From NCBI RefSeq assembly GCF_046000175.1, contig NZ_JBEOMB010000012.1, positions 3,896 to 67,895 on the forward strand: DNA of 64,000 nt, written 5' to 3'. The notes under the pieces were generated by a model. It saw nothing but the letters and a program-made list of their open reading frames with translations, was not told where the DNA came from and searched no databases. A program made the translations under genes and the position numbers. Numbering within the stretch: the stretch's first letter is position 1; each line of letters starts with the position of its first letter. The DNA is from Rhodoplanes sp046000175. GTDB lineage: Bacteria; Pseudomonadota; Alphaproteobacteria; Rhizobiales; Xanthobacteraceae. Shown one piece after another: positions 1-8,471 of this stretch.

Positions 1-501
1 CGCACGGTCGTGGATCGGGATCGCGAGCCGGCTGCGCATGATGCCCTTGCCGGCGTATCCCGCCCCGAACTCCTTCGCGGTCTCCGGCGAGATGCCGAGA
101 GCCTGGACGCCGTCGTGCTCGGGGACGAGGTAGTCGAGGGGCCGCAAGGCCGTCGTTCCTGGGGACGGTTGGGGGGCTGGAACTGTTCCGGGAACGGTAC
201 CGTTCCGTGTGCGGGGAACTTGTACTGTTCCGGTGCGCTCCGCGAGGAAGGCGGCAGCCTCCTTGGGAGGGCATTGCCGAACGTGGGCGACTAGAGCGAT
301 CTGGTCTCCTCCTTCGCGCTTGGCGAAGCAGTAGAAGCCCTTGGGAGGGGTGACGACGAGCGTACGGTCGTTGCCGGCGTGAACTGGGCAACAGCCGCGG
401 TATTGGTGCCCGTGCTTCTTAAGCGTGAGACCCAGAGCTTGGATCACCTGGTCGAACCCGACCTTCGCTTTCAACTCCTGGAAGTCAACGAACGAGGGCA
501 T
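1..501 (-). CDS. DNA primase, CHC2 zinc-finger N-terminal part (partial, runs off window)
   Basis: The minus-strand frame is open from ATG at 501 to the window edge, giving 167 codons without a stop. An AGGAGG-type ribosome site lies just upstream. Residues about 35-70 have the primase zinc-finger layout: a CCPVH pair, then about 17 residues, then FYCFAKREGGDQIALV. In the CHC2 family the ligands are Cys-x2-His and Cys-x2-Cys; here the last cysteine is replaced by lysine (CFAK). The section after a Pro/Thr-rich linker probably leads to a toprim-like domain outside the window. It is the last gene seen of the minus-strand array that starts at 7039. A primer-synthesising role for plasmid-like replication is inferred from the family. 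Confidence 0.8.
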   Translation of the reverse strand, partial: MPSFVDFQELKAKVGFDQVIQALGLTLKKHGHQYRGCCPVHAGNDRTLVVTPPKGFYCFAKREGGDQIALVAHVRQCPPKEAAAFLAERTGTVQVPRTRNGTVPGTVPAPQPSPGTTALRPLDYLVPEHDGVQALGISPETAKEFGAGYAGKGIMRSRLAIPIHDRA

Positions 502-662
502 GTGTGCCTCCTTTCTCCTATGTACATTGTCTCATGGGAGAGGGGAGGCAGCCGTCGGCCGGATGCTACGATGTGGACAGAAGTGAGTGCAGGCGGAGGC
601 GCGGGACGGCCACCAATCACGCTCGGCCGCCTGCACTCAGGGCAGGAGAAAGCGAGAGACGA

Positions 663-905
663 ATGGTGGACGTATCGCGCGCACTGCCGGCGCGCTCGCG
701 GCAGCGGGAAGTCCGGCGGCCGAAGTACCTCGCCCGCGCCAAGGTCGGATCGGGATGGCAGACGATCGGCGCAGCGTGGGAGCTGCGCAACGGCGAGGAA
801 GGACTCTCGGTCAAGCTCAACAGCATCCCCGTGGGAGCGTGGGAGGGACAGTTCGTCCTCATCCCTCCGCTCCAGAACGGGGAAGCACCCGATCCTGAAG
901 AGTAG
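663..905 (+). CDS. small hypothetical protein, 80 aa
   Basis: Encodes 80 residues from ATG 663 to TAG 905, with GCAGGAGA upstream. A basic N-terminus (RSRQREVRRPKYLARAK) is followed by a compact section with the pattern GSGWQTIGAAWELRNGEEGLSVKL, then IPVGAWEGQFVL and an acidic tail. The pattern recalls the small single-domain proteins that accompany alphaproteobacterial plasmid and ICE genes, such as the DUF736 group, but I cannot assign a family. It is the only plus-strand gene within the minus-strand array and lies between the primase and the zinc-knuckle gene. No function is proposed. Confidence 0.6.
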   Translation: MVDVSRALPARSRQREVRRPKYLARAKVGSGWQTIGAAWELRNGEEGLSVKLNSIPVGAWEGQFVLIPPLQNGEAPDPEE

Positions 906-932
906 CGGTCGGGCGGAAGTACGGGGCGGCGG

Positions 933-1115
933 CTAAGCCGCCCCGGTCTTTTGCGTGCATGTGCGAGCCGTGTGGCCTTCGGTGTCGCAGATCGAGCAAC
1001 GCATTTTGCGCGGCTCCCGCGCGGTGCCGGATAGCAGCACGGCGAGTTCCGCATCGATCTCCTCGCGTTTGCCGATGAGATCTTTGACGCGGGCGATCTT
1101 GTCGTCGAGTGTCAT
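933..1115 (-). CDS. 60-aa coiled-coil/zinc-knuckle peptide
   Basis: The start is ATG at 1115, chosen because the GGAGGTG site sits 8 bases upstream; the ATG at 1121 lies almost on top of that site. Residues 1-30 are charged and helical (DDKIARVKDLIGKREEIDAELAVLL). Residues 40-53 match a CCHC zinc knuckle exactly: Cys-x2-Cys-x4-His-x4-Cys (CSICDTEGHTARTC), followed by a short basic tail. Zinc knuckles bind single-stranded nucleic acid in other systems. The gene begins 5 bases downstream of the Replic_Relax stop codon, so the two are probably translated together. A nucleic-acid-binding accessory role is inference. Confidence 0.75.
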   Translation of the reverse strand: MTLDDKIARVKDLIGKREEIDAELAVLLSGTAREPRKMRCSICDTEGHTARTCTQKTGAA

Positions 1116-1120
1116 TCGCA

Positions 1121-2065
1121 TCACCTCCCTTCGATTGTGTCGAGGTTGATTGGAGGGAAGCCAGCCCGCTGCCAAGGGTCGGTCAGCATGTGGCCGGTCG
1201 GTGGAGCAAGGCGCTCCGGAGCCGTGAAGCTCGGGACGTGCTTGAAGAGGAAGTGGGGCGAGCCCTTGCCGCCCGTGAGCTTCAGCAGCAGCGCGATCAT
1301 CGACGTCATCCGCCGTTCGGTCGTGGTGACGAAGGGAATGAAGAAGGTGCTCACGCCGAAGTGCGACTCGTACGTGCGGGCCTTAAGGACGGAGAGGTAG
1401 TCCTCGAACTTTCCACGGATCGACGACCGCTCAAGGTCGGCGGCATCGACGGGCTCGGTGCCGGTGTCCGCCTCGAACCCCGGAAAGAACCGGAAGGCGG
1501 ACTTCGGCGAACCGGCATACTCGATGATAAACGGCTCCCAGTCGGGGACAATCGAGCTGCCGCGCGGAAGCGGGATCGAAGCGGCGGGACTGCCGGTCTC
1601 GGCCTTGATTCGGTTCCAATCGATGAGACGAAGATCCGGAGATCCGGCGATCCCGATGTGGATGGACGCCGCGATCATCGACTCCATGAGCTGGTGGGGA
1701 AACGGGCTCGCGCGCCGGTGAGCAAGGGCATGACCGCGCTCCCGCAAGAGTGCCTTGGCCTGGGTGCCGTTCGCGTAGACCAGGTAACGATAGTTCGCGT
1801 TGGCGCATCTCCGCTGGCCGTCGGGGCGGCTGAGGAAAAAATTTGGGGGCGACCACAGAAGATTGAAGCGGGAGCGGAGTGCGGCAAGATTGCCCCCGAT
1901 GAGGGCGTGAACGTAATCGAGTGGCAGCACGCCGAAGCGGTCGAGCACGGCGAACGCCTCGATATCTCTGGGATGAATGCGAGCTTCCTTCTTCTCGCCG
2001 TTCTTGCCGAGAAGAGGGGCGGGCTTCCATCGCGATCTATAGTGACGGGTCGTGAGTGTTTCCAT
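1121..2065 (-). CDS. replication-relaxation (Replic_Relax) family protein
   Basis: 314 residues. An N-terminal winged-helix-like section starts near residue 29 (IHPRDIEAFAVLDRFGVLPL), the characteristic opening of the Replic_Relax family: start region, then 'R-D-I-x-A-x-x-x-L-D-R-F-G-V'. The family is found on plasmids and conjugative elements and is linked to replication and to relaxation or mobilisation of DNA. I chose ATG 2065 over the in-frame TTG at 2149 because the family rarely has a longer leader; neither start has a strong ribosome site. It sits between the two-ATPase cluster and the zinc-knuckle gene, all on one strand. A role in DNA processing for transfer or replication is inferred. 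Confidence 0.75.
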   Translation of the reverse strand: METLTTRHYRSRWKPAPLLGKNGEKKEARIHPRDIEAFAVLDRFGVLPLDYVHALIGGNLAALRSRFNLLWSPPNFFLSRPDGQRRCANANYRYLVYANGTQAKALLRERGHALAHRRASPFPHQLMESMIAASIHIGIAGSPDLRLIDWNRIKAETGSPAASIPLPRGSSIVPDWEPFIIEYAGSPKSAFRFFPGFEADTGTEPVDAADLERSSIRGKFEDYLSVLKARTYESHFGVSTFFIPFVTTTERRMTSMIALLLKLTGGKGSPHFLFKHVPSFTAPERLAPPTGHMLTDPWQRAGFPPINLDTIEGR

Positions 2066-2167
2066 GCATGGTGGAATACGCTCAATAATGCTTTGGTCAA
2101 CGTAACCAATACTGCGGAACGCGCAGCTATGTGGCGCTATGCAAAGCAATGCGCTCCGAGAAATATT

Positions 2168-4279
2168 TTACCATTTTCCCACGGACGCATCCGGAGCCTT
2201 GGCACTCTCCGGTGCCGGCGCCGGTTCCGGGGCGGCGGGCTTACTATCGGACGCCTCTGCAGTCGCGGCGAGCGCCTCTGGCGTTTCGCGAGTGACGGGT
2301 AGCTCGTCGGCCCGATACGCATATCGCGCCCGGATGCTGGCGATCAGGTCAGCGTGGCGATGTGCCGTCAGTCGCGGTTGCGCTTCGAGCGTTCCGAAGG
2401 GGACTTCGAGACGGATGGCGCAGCTCGTGTGGTTCCGGACGTAACAGGCGAACTCAGTAGATCGCGGCTTCTTGTGCATCGACCGGATGAAATCACCGGT
2501 CGAATTCATGTCGGGTGCGAGGGCGCGGGCGTCTCTGTCCGAAATCCCACCGGCAAGCTTGATGCTGGTGTTCGCGGCGATCGACGAGCGCAGAGCCGGG
2601 GTGAGCTGGTCGAGGTGCTGGTGGGCGAGCACGACGCCGACGTTCATCTTGCGGGCCTGCTCCAGGAGGGTCTGGATGTTCTCGTCGAAGTACTCCTGGG
2701 CCTCGTCGATGATGAGGTAGCAAGGCGGGCGTTCGGGGGTGGCGACGCGCTCGAATGCCGCCCGGATGGCGAGCGCGATGGCATACCGGCCGAAGAGCGC
2801 AGAGGCGTCCGATTTGAGCAATGACTTGCTCGTGTTGATGAGGACGATACGACGGTTCTGGATCGCCTCGAACATGTCGAGCTTGTTCACCTTCGAGGAG
2901 AACATGCGATCAAAGCTCGGGACGCTGAGGACGGAGTACAGGCGGCGGGCGATCTGCTGTTTCAGGTCAGCGTACTTCTTCGTGAAGAACTGGTTCTCGA
3001 AGTAGGCCTGGGACGTACGGTCGAGACGCCTGATGTGAGGTTCAAAGCGGCTCTGCTGGATGGTCGCCGCGGGCTCTTCCATCAGTTCTCGCAACGTGTG
3101 AATGGTCGCTCCTTCAACGGAGAGAATAAGGCGGGTCACGAAGGCGAAGGCGGTGCTCTGCCGCGATGTCATTTCGGCTGCAATCGCGGCAAAGATGTAA
3201 TTGTAGAGTTCGATCACGCTCGCTTCGATCTGCTCTCGGTGCAGGCGCGAGTAACCGGAAAGTCGGCCGTTCGCTGCGTCGAACATGTTGAGGGCTGGCG
3301 GATGCTCGATGTCCTCCGGATCGATGAGGACGACCCGATCGGTTATAGCGCTCCCGAAATCGCGGGTATGGATGGTGTTCAGCATCTCGCCCTGGCTGTC
3401 TATGACGATGAGGGCGGGCTGCGTGTCGCCTCGGAGGTCACTCAGGATCAAGTGCTGCAGCAGCTGCGTTTTGCCATGGCCCGATCCGCCGATGATGTGG
3501 GTGTGCTCCATGCGAACCCGCTCGGGGATCACGAACGGAACCGGCGTGAGGAACAGGTCGAGTAGCGGAGTGCCGTTGAGATAGGTCTGCGCGAGCTCTT
3601 CCGGCGAGAGGTCCGAATCGTCGGCCGTCAGCAGCGGCTTCTTGGGCTCGGTGTCAGGCGGAATGCCTGAAGCGGCCCAAACATTGTCTGCGAGCTGGTT
3701 GCGGAGCTTCGTGAGAATTCCTGCGTCGCCGATCGCCGGGTCGGCAAGTGCGTTGGTGAGAGCGGCAATCAGAGCGCCCGGCTCCGGCAGGAGCACGACC
3801 AGCGGCACGAGAAACGATGCCTTCGCGGCTGGAAGGGGAGGCAGATCCTTGATGATGCCCGCGATAAGGTTGCCGAGAGCGAGGTAGAGCTTCTCGATGA
3901 CCTTGTCCTGGTTGGCGAGAAAGTGCTCCTTGGCGCGAAGGAACCGGGCAAGGTCGGTCTGTTCCTTCATCGAGAGCCGGGCGTTCGGCCAGTCGATGTC
4001 CGGGAAGCTGAAGATCACTTCTTCGTCGGCGATGATCGCCCGCTGGCAACGATCGAGTGCCTGTCCGATTGCGGGACTGGACGGAAGGGATACGACCTTC
4101 CCGACACCGTCGATGACAATCGAATGGAACCGGCCAGCGGCATCCGACTGAGAGAAGACACTCGCTTGATACGTGGCCTGTACCCGACGATACAGCTCAA
4201 TCGTGCCAGTGAGGTCGCGCGCTGCCTCGTCAGTGAAGCGGCGAAGAAAGGGCGTATACACCGGGTGGTCAGATTTCAA
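2168..4279 (-). CDS. HerA/VirD4-like P-loop ATPase (transfer ATPase candidate)
   Basis: 703 residues when started at TTG 4279, where GGAGGAGATCG is correctly spaced; an upstream ATG at 4381 in the same frame would overlap the previous gene far too much. The first 240 residues are helical and have no clear family. Walker A is GGSGHGKT near residues 264-271 and Walker B is CYLIIDEAQEYF near 520, followed by an arginine/glutamine sensor-like HQHLDQL. The C-terminus is Pro/Ala-rich. This is the type IV coupling/HerA superfamily, which pumps DNA through a membrane or ring. It overlaps the membrane protein gene by 11 bases, which suggests coupled translation. Confidence 0.8.
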   Translation of the reverse strand: MKSDHPVYTPFLRRFTDEAARDLTGTIELYRRVQATYQASVFSQSDAAGRFHSIVIDGVGKVVSLPSSPAIGQALDRCQRAIIADEEVIFSFPDIDWPNARLSMKEQTDLARFLRAKEHFLANQDKVIEKLYLALGNLIAGIIKDLPPLPAAKASFLVPLVVLLPEPGALIAALTNALADPAIGDAGILTKLRNQLADNVWAASGIPPDTEPKKPLLTADDSDLSPEELAQTYLNGTPLLDLFLTPVPFVIPERVRMEHTHIIGGSGHGKTQLLQHLILSDLRGDTQPALIVIDSQGEMLNTIHTRDFGSAITDRVVLIDPEDIEHPPALNMFDAANGRLSGYSRLHREQIEASVIELYNYIFAAIAAEMTSRQSTAFAFVTRLILSVEGATIHTLRELMEEPAATIQQSRFEPHIRRLDRTSQAYFENQFFTKKYADLKQQIARRLYSVLSVPSFDRMFSSKVNKLDMFEAIQNRRIVLINTSKSLLKSDASALFGRYAIALAIRAAFERVATPERPPCYLIIDEAQEYFDENIQTLLEQARKMNVGVVLAHQHLDQLTPALRSSIAANTSIKLAGGISDRDARALAPDMNSTGDFIRSMHKKPRSTEFACYVRNHTSCAIRLEVPFGTLEAQPRLTAHRHADLIASIRARYAYRADELPVTRETPEALAATAEASDSKPAAPEPAPAPESAKAPDASVGKW

Positions 4280-5744
4280 CGATCTCCTCCCGGCCGTCGA
4301 ACGTGGACGCCAGCGAAAGGTACTTCTTAATGAACTCGGCGGATTCGCAGATCGCGTTCTCCGCTTCAATGAGTTCGCCAAGGCTCTTGCATTCGATATG
4401 GACGCCCTTGATCAGGCTCTCGATGGTGATCCGCAAGGCGAGGGCCATCATCGTCGCGCTCGCGGATGCGCGGGCGAGGCGGTACAGGCTCTTTCCGATG
4501 CTGTTGACCGGCTTGTCGCTACGAAGACCGGCGAACCCCTCATCCCGGACGCCTTTCAGGTGTTCGGTGAGCGCCTCGGAACTCGCCGTGCGAGCCTTGC
4601 TGTCGTAGACGATGATGCTGCCGAGTCGATATTTTCGTACTAGTTCCAGGTCGGCGCGCGGGAGTGATACGCGCGCATCCACCGTGAATATCACCGCGCC
4701 CAATACAGAGGAGCGTTGTGAGCGTTTCAGCTTGAGCTGGATCGTTTCGACCGATGAGGCGGACGGGATCTCGGGAACCGGAGGAGGCGCGCCGTCGCCG
4801 GCAGAAATCGTGGCGGGGAGAGCGGCAATGGCGCCGAGGTTTTCGGGAATGTATAACTCGAGATTTTCGGTGGAGGCTTCTCGTTCGATCGGGACAGCGG
4901 GGGACGAAGAATCATCGAAGGTGTTTTCGGTCGTGTCTTCGAGCGCCGCCGCGGCGGGAGGTTCGGACAATGGCGTGAGAGGTTCCCCCAGAGCCACGGG
5001 GCTGGCCACGGTGCGTGCCTGCGTACTCGGGACGTGTTCGTCCGGCTGAAGAAGAGGAGTCGACGCTCCGAAAATGGCAGCTGCATCGGTGCTCTTTGTG
5101 GACGTTGGAGCGGCGAGTTCGGCGTCCGATGGTTCCCCTTGGGAAAACGACAGGGTCGGATGGTGGTCGACCAGCCAACCTCCCGCGAAAGCTACGCCGC
5201 AGAGCGCGAGCGACCAGGTCACCAGCTGGGGCATGTCCGCCGCCGGTGTCGTGATGTAGGCCGAGAACATGGCTTTCGCGAGAAGGGTGAACACCGCAGC
5301 GAGCGCGGCAGGAATCTCCCAGTCGAACGAATGATCGTGAGCGGCGTATTCCGATGCGAAGAACTTCCCGATCAGAATCAGTGTCATCGGGATGGGGAAT
5401 ATGGCGGCAAAATAAATGACGAAACGGGCGCGTTCGGACGTCGGCAATTCCGGGCCCGGTATCGAGAATATCCACGACGCTGCGATTGGTGTTGCGACCA
5501 CGAAGGCAACAATGCTCGGTCGCAGATAGTGATCGACCGCCTCCGGTCGGCAGGTCCGGATGACGTAAAGGAGGATCGGCACCGATAACACTACGCCGGC
5601 GTTCCCGATGAGAACGAGCAGGATGGCGTCGAAAGTTCGCCAGAGTTCTGCGGACGGAAGCGGCATGTCGTCGGGCCCAAGCGTCGGGTAAATACAGCCG
5701 GTAGTGCACGCTCGCGTCAAGATCGCAGCGCGGAAAGTCACCAC
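4269..5744 (-). CDS. polytopic membrane protein between two transfer ATPases
   Basis: 491 residues from GTG 5744, whose codon overlaps the stop of the upstream ATPase gene (GTGGTGA); ATG 5666 is an alternative. About five hydrophobic segments lie in the first 195 residues (near 40-62, 79-96, 107-128, 145-165, 173-192). A long Pro/Ser/Glu-rich linker of about 140 residues follows, then a soluble C-terminal domain from about residue 335 containing LKLKRSQRSSVLGAVIF. I do not recognise the family. Its position, translationally linked on both sides to P-loop ATPases, suggests a membrane anchor or channel component for them. Confidence 0.7.
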   Translation of the reverse strand: MVTFRAAILTRACTTGCIYPTLGPDDMPLPSAELWRTFDAILLVLIGNAGVVLSVPILLYVIRTCRPEAVDHYLRPSIVAFVVATPIAASWIFSIPGPELPTSERARFVIYFAAIFPIPMTLILIGKFFASEYAAHDHSFDWEIPAALAAVFTLLAKAMFSAYITTPAADMPQLVTWSLALCGVAFAGGWLVDHHPTLSFSQGEPSDAELAAPTSTKSTDAAAIFGASTPLLQPDEHVPSTQARTVASPVALGEPLTPLSEPPAAAALEDTTENTFDDSSSPAVPIEREASTENLELYIPENLGAIAALPATISAGDGAPPPVPEIPSASSVETIQLKLKRSQRSSVLGAVIFTVDARVSLPRADLELVRKYRLGSIIVYDSKARTASSEALTEHLKGVRDEGFAGLRSDKPVNSIGKSLYRLARASASATMMALALRITIESLIKGVHIECKSLGELIEAENAICESAEFIKKYLSLASTFDGREEIVEI

Positions 5745-7039
5745 TTGCGCTTAGTATTCTTGCGGCGCGCGGGCTGGGCAGATTTCAAAAACCGGACGAT
5801 ACGTTCTTCTACGGACGATCGTGCGCGTGCCCGGGTCGCGCGGCTGAACGCGATAACTTCGGCAGAGAGATCGGGGTCTGGGCTGGGAAGCGGGTGCGCT
5901 CGTAATGTCACCGGTCTGCTCGGACTGCCGGAAATCAAGAACTTTCCCATAGCCCGAAAATTTGGCAGCCCCTGCAGCGTATCGGGGTTTGGCCAGCCGA
6001 GATGCTTTGCGATGAACGGCGCATCCTCGGCGCCGACACGGAACGCCACAAACGATGCGGCATTCGCGAGGACGGATTTGCGTAGAAGTTCGGGGACCTG
6101 GCCGAGGAACTGGTTACTCAAACAGAGCGTCAGCCCGTACTTTCTCGCTTCCGAGAGAATGAGGCTGATGCTCGCGGTGGGGAAGTTCTGGAACTCGTCG
6201 ACGTACAGATGAAAGACCCGCCGTTCCGACTCCGCGATAACACTACGCGAGATCGCCGCCTGTGCGATGGCGGAGATGAGCAGGCTGCCGAGGAACGCAG
6301 CGTTGCCCTCGCCGAGCACACCCTTCGACAAGTTGGCGACGAGGATCCGCCCTTCGTCCATCGTCTTGCGAAGGTCGATGAGATTCGGCGACTGGCAGAG
6401 CACGTTCCGGACGGCAGGATGTGCGAGAGCGCGTTCGACCTTGTTGAGCACAGGATCGATGCGCTGGTCGAGGTTGCGATCGGCCCAGTATGGAAACTCT
6501 TCGCGCCAGAAATGTGAGGTCAGAGGATTGCGCGATTGCTTGACGACCGAGTCGCGGAAGCGCTCCTCGGTGAGGATGCGGACAATACCGAGGAGGTCGG
6601 AACCTTCGGTGTCGAGCAGCGCGCGGACGCTGTGGAGCAGCAGGCGTTCAAGGCTCGGGCCCCAGCTCTCATGCTGCCAGAGATGCTTGAACGCTAACAC
6701 TACATTGTCCGCCACGGTGTCGCGTTGGTCTTCGGCGACATCCTGGAGAACATTGAACCCGACGGGGCGGTCGAGATCGGCCGGATTGAAATAGGTGACG
6801 TGCTTGACCCGCTTCGCGGGAACGTATGAAAGCGCCTTCTCCGCATCCTGACCATGGGGGTCGATGAACGCGAGCCCATGGCCCTCGGCCATGTCCTGAC
6901 GGATCAGGTTCACCAGGAATGTAGATTTGCCGGTGCCTGTCGCGCCGAGCACATACAGATGGCGCCGCCGGTCATCCTGCGAAATAGCGAAGACCTCTTT
7001 GTGCAGAGTCTCCCCGAGAACGAGCGGCGTCTGATGCAT
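5738..7039 (-). CDS. type IV coupling-protein-like ATPase (DUF87/TraM-recognition type)
   Basis: 433 residues from ATG 7039; an upstream extension in frame to 7123 has no family-like residues. Walker A is GATGTGKST at about residues 32-40, IDPHGQD follows the first strand, and Walker B is HLYVDEFQNF near 278. The sections GRILVANLSKG and ALTLCLSNQFLGQVP-like (GLTLCLSNQFLGQV) are typical of the VirD4/TraD-like ATPases that use helical bundles to recognise cargo. No membrane segment is present, so it would need the adjacent membrane protein to reach the envelope. It is the first gene of the minus-strand array. No good ribosome site is seen before it. Confidence 0.8.
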   Translation of the reverse strand: MHQTPLVLGETLHKEVFAISQDDRRRHLYVLGATGTGKSTFLVNLIRQDMAEGHGLAFIDPHGQDAEKALSYVPAKRVKHVTYFNPADLDRPVGFNVLQDVAEDQRDTVADNVVLAFKHLWQHESWGPSLERLLLHSVRALLDTEGSDLLGIVRILTEERFRDSVVKQSRNPLTSHFWREEFPYWADRNLDQRIDPVLNKVERALAHPAVRNVLCQSPNLIDLRKTMDEGRILVANLSKGVLGEGNAAFLGSLLISAIAQAAISRSVIAESERRVFHLYVDEFQNFPTASISLILSEARKYGLTLCLSNQFLGQVPELLRKSVLANAASFVAFRVGAEDAPFIAKHLGWPNPDTLQGLPNFRAMGKFLISGSPSRPVTLRAHPLPSPDPDLSAEVIAFSRATRARARSSVEERIVRFLKSAQPARRKNTKRKW

Positions 7040-7920
7040 GGTCAAAGAGGAGCCCCGAGTGAGGCACCTCGGTTGCGATGCGCTCGGAGCAAAACACCGA
7101 GCACAGGTCCGAAGCGGTAACACTACAATCCGAAAGGGGATCGTGCGTCACGGCGACCCAAAATCTGCCGAGTTTCGTTCGCCGGTCTAGTCGGGGCTCG
7201 ATCTGGCCACGCTGTGGCCAAAAGAACTGCCCATCCCTCATTATATCGCGGCCGCGGCAGCCCGAGCGCCGGAATCGAAAAAACGCGCGACGACGAATCG
7301 AGAAATTTCGATTTGGCGACTTTTCAAACATTGCAGCTCGACGAACTCGGGAAAACGACGAAATGGCCGCAGCATCGCGAGCGCGATCGGCAATCTCGCG
7401 ACCGCGATGCTGGAGGGGAACAATGGAACGGTCGCCGGTAGGGAAGGGAACGGCTCCCGTCCTGGGAAAATCGCTCCGCCCACTGTTCCGTCGTTGGCTC
7501 GCAGAGCCACGACTTCCCTAGCTTGCCCCTGGGAATGTGTGTCCCCCTCAGAAGCGGAGAGCCGATCCGAACGTCAGTGAGGTCGATTGTATCGGCTCGC
7601 AGCGACAGGGGGACACCATGACCAGTGGCGGAGCGCGAGTGCCGTAAGGCCGAGCGGAAGCTAGGGAAGTCGTGGCTTAGAGCCCGACGGACAGTGGTGC
7701 GGAAAGGTAGGAAATATGGGCTGAATCGCCGATTTCGTGCGATTTCGGCCTATGTGAACAGGAAACAGTGGCGTTCACACAGACGTTCGCAGTGCTTTTC
7801 GTGGCTCATTCCGATCGTCTGCGGCGGCGGAACTGAGGGGACTGCATGTCATTTAAGAGCGGCGGTGTTGACAGATTCCATGCTTCGTGGCGCGGTATAG
7901 TTCGCCGAGAACAACCACGC
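7040..7920. other. gene-free region with nested inverted repeats
   Basis: No frame in this 880-base stretch has convincing protein character; the open frames are rich in Arg, Ser and Ala and have no start signals. It separates the transfer array (starting leftward at 7039) from the toxin gene. Two nested inverted repeats are described separately. It probably holds the promoter of the leftward array and may hold a cis-acting site such as an origin of transfer. Confidence 0.5.
7539..7616. repeat. nested inverted repeats (GTGTCCCCCT / AGGGGGACAC with inner AGCCGAT / ATCGGCT)
   Basis: GTGTCCCCCT at 7539-7548 is exactly complementary to AGGGGGACAC at 7607-7616. Inside it AGCCGAT (7560-7566) pairs with ATCGGCT (7591-7597). 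The whole could fold as a two-tier hairpin in single-stranded DNA or RNA. It lies in the gene-free region before the transfer ATPases. Confidence 0.6.
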
Positions 7921-8235
7921 TCACAGGCTCTCCAAATGTCGGTCGGGGGCGACTGCACCAAATCGGCGGAGGCGTGACGTGTGGCGTACGTTGCGAACGA
8001 CGATCGCATCGTCGCCGGCATTGTAGAATATGACGTAGCGATAGGGGAGGACGGGGAGCACTCGAACCCCGGGAACGTCGGTCTCGATCGCGAGCAGGGG
8101 AAATTCGCTAAGCCTTCGCACGGCGGCTTGAATGGCCGCACTTACGTGAGCGGCGGCTGTGACGTTGTCCTTTTCGATTGAGGCGATGATCTCGTCGATT
8201 TCGGCGAGGGCCGTTTCCGTGTAGCGAAGCTTCAT
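7921..8235 (-). CDS. RelE/ParE-family toxin
   Basis: 104 residues from ATG 8235. The ParE fold signature is visible: MKLRYTETALAEIDEIIASI at the N-terminus, VRRLSEFPLLAIE in the middle and LPYRYVIFYNAGDDAIVVRNVRHTSR at the end, where the R-Y-x-I/V-F-Y core is typical. ParE toxins poison DNA gyrase; RelE relatives cleave mRNA. The final arginine-rich strand is complete. It overlaps the antitoxin stop codon by four bases (ATGA), the usual operon design with antitoxin first. The pair probably stabilises the element. Confidence 0.88.
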   Translation of the reverse strand: MKLRYTETALAEIDEIIASIEKDNVTAAAHVSAAIQAAVRRLSEFPLLAIETDVPGVRVLPVLPYRYVIFYNAGDDAIVVRNVRHTSRLRRFGAVAPDRHLESL

Positions 8236-8471
8236 GCTCGGCCAAGGTTGAAGCGCTCGAAGGTCGCCTTGATATCCTGATCAGAAGCAAAGCGACCGGC
8301 CTCAACATCGGCCTGACTGCGGTTGAGAGCGGCGCGGTCCTCATCGTCAACGTGGTAGACCGCGCTGTAGCGGTTCTCGATGTCCGTCATCACGCGGATC
8401 AGTTCTTCCTGAGCCGCCGCCGGCCACTCGGCCGTTCGTTCGAGAAGGTTTCGGATCTGCACCTCGGTCAT
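8232..8471 (-). CDS. antitoxin of the ParE-type pair
   Basis: 79 residues from ATG 8471 (MTEVQIRNLLERTAEWPAAA). A longer frame to 8627 exists but its leader is not protein-like. The sequence contains an ENRYSAVYHVDDEDRAALNRSQADVEAGRFASDQD stretch, seen in the addiction-module antitoxins of the RHH/Phd-like group that accompany ParE toxins; the last residues ATFERFNLGRA would contact the toxin. It is the first gene of the pair and probably represses its own promoter, as is usual in such operons. Confidence 0.8.
   Translation of the reverse strand: MTEVQIRNLLERTAEWPAAAQEELIRVMTDIENRYSAVYHVDDEDRAALNRSQADVEAGRFASDQDIKATFERFNLGRA

Noticed and set aside
1109..2302. Long plus-strand frame opposite the Replic_Relax gene
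   Set aside because: Complementary-strand shadow of a clear gene; GC-rich codon bias makes such frames long.
6972..7331. Minus-strand frame overlapping the 5' end of the ATPase gene
   Set aside because: Its sequence is Arg/Ser-rich without hydrophobic core and overlaps a clear gene in another frame.
7241..7510. Minus-strand frame of 89 codons in the gene-free region
   Set aside because: Starts and ends lack protein-like character, no ribosome site, Ala-run at the end.
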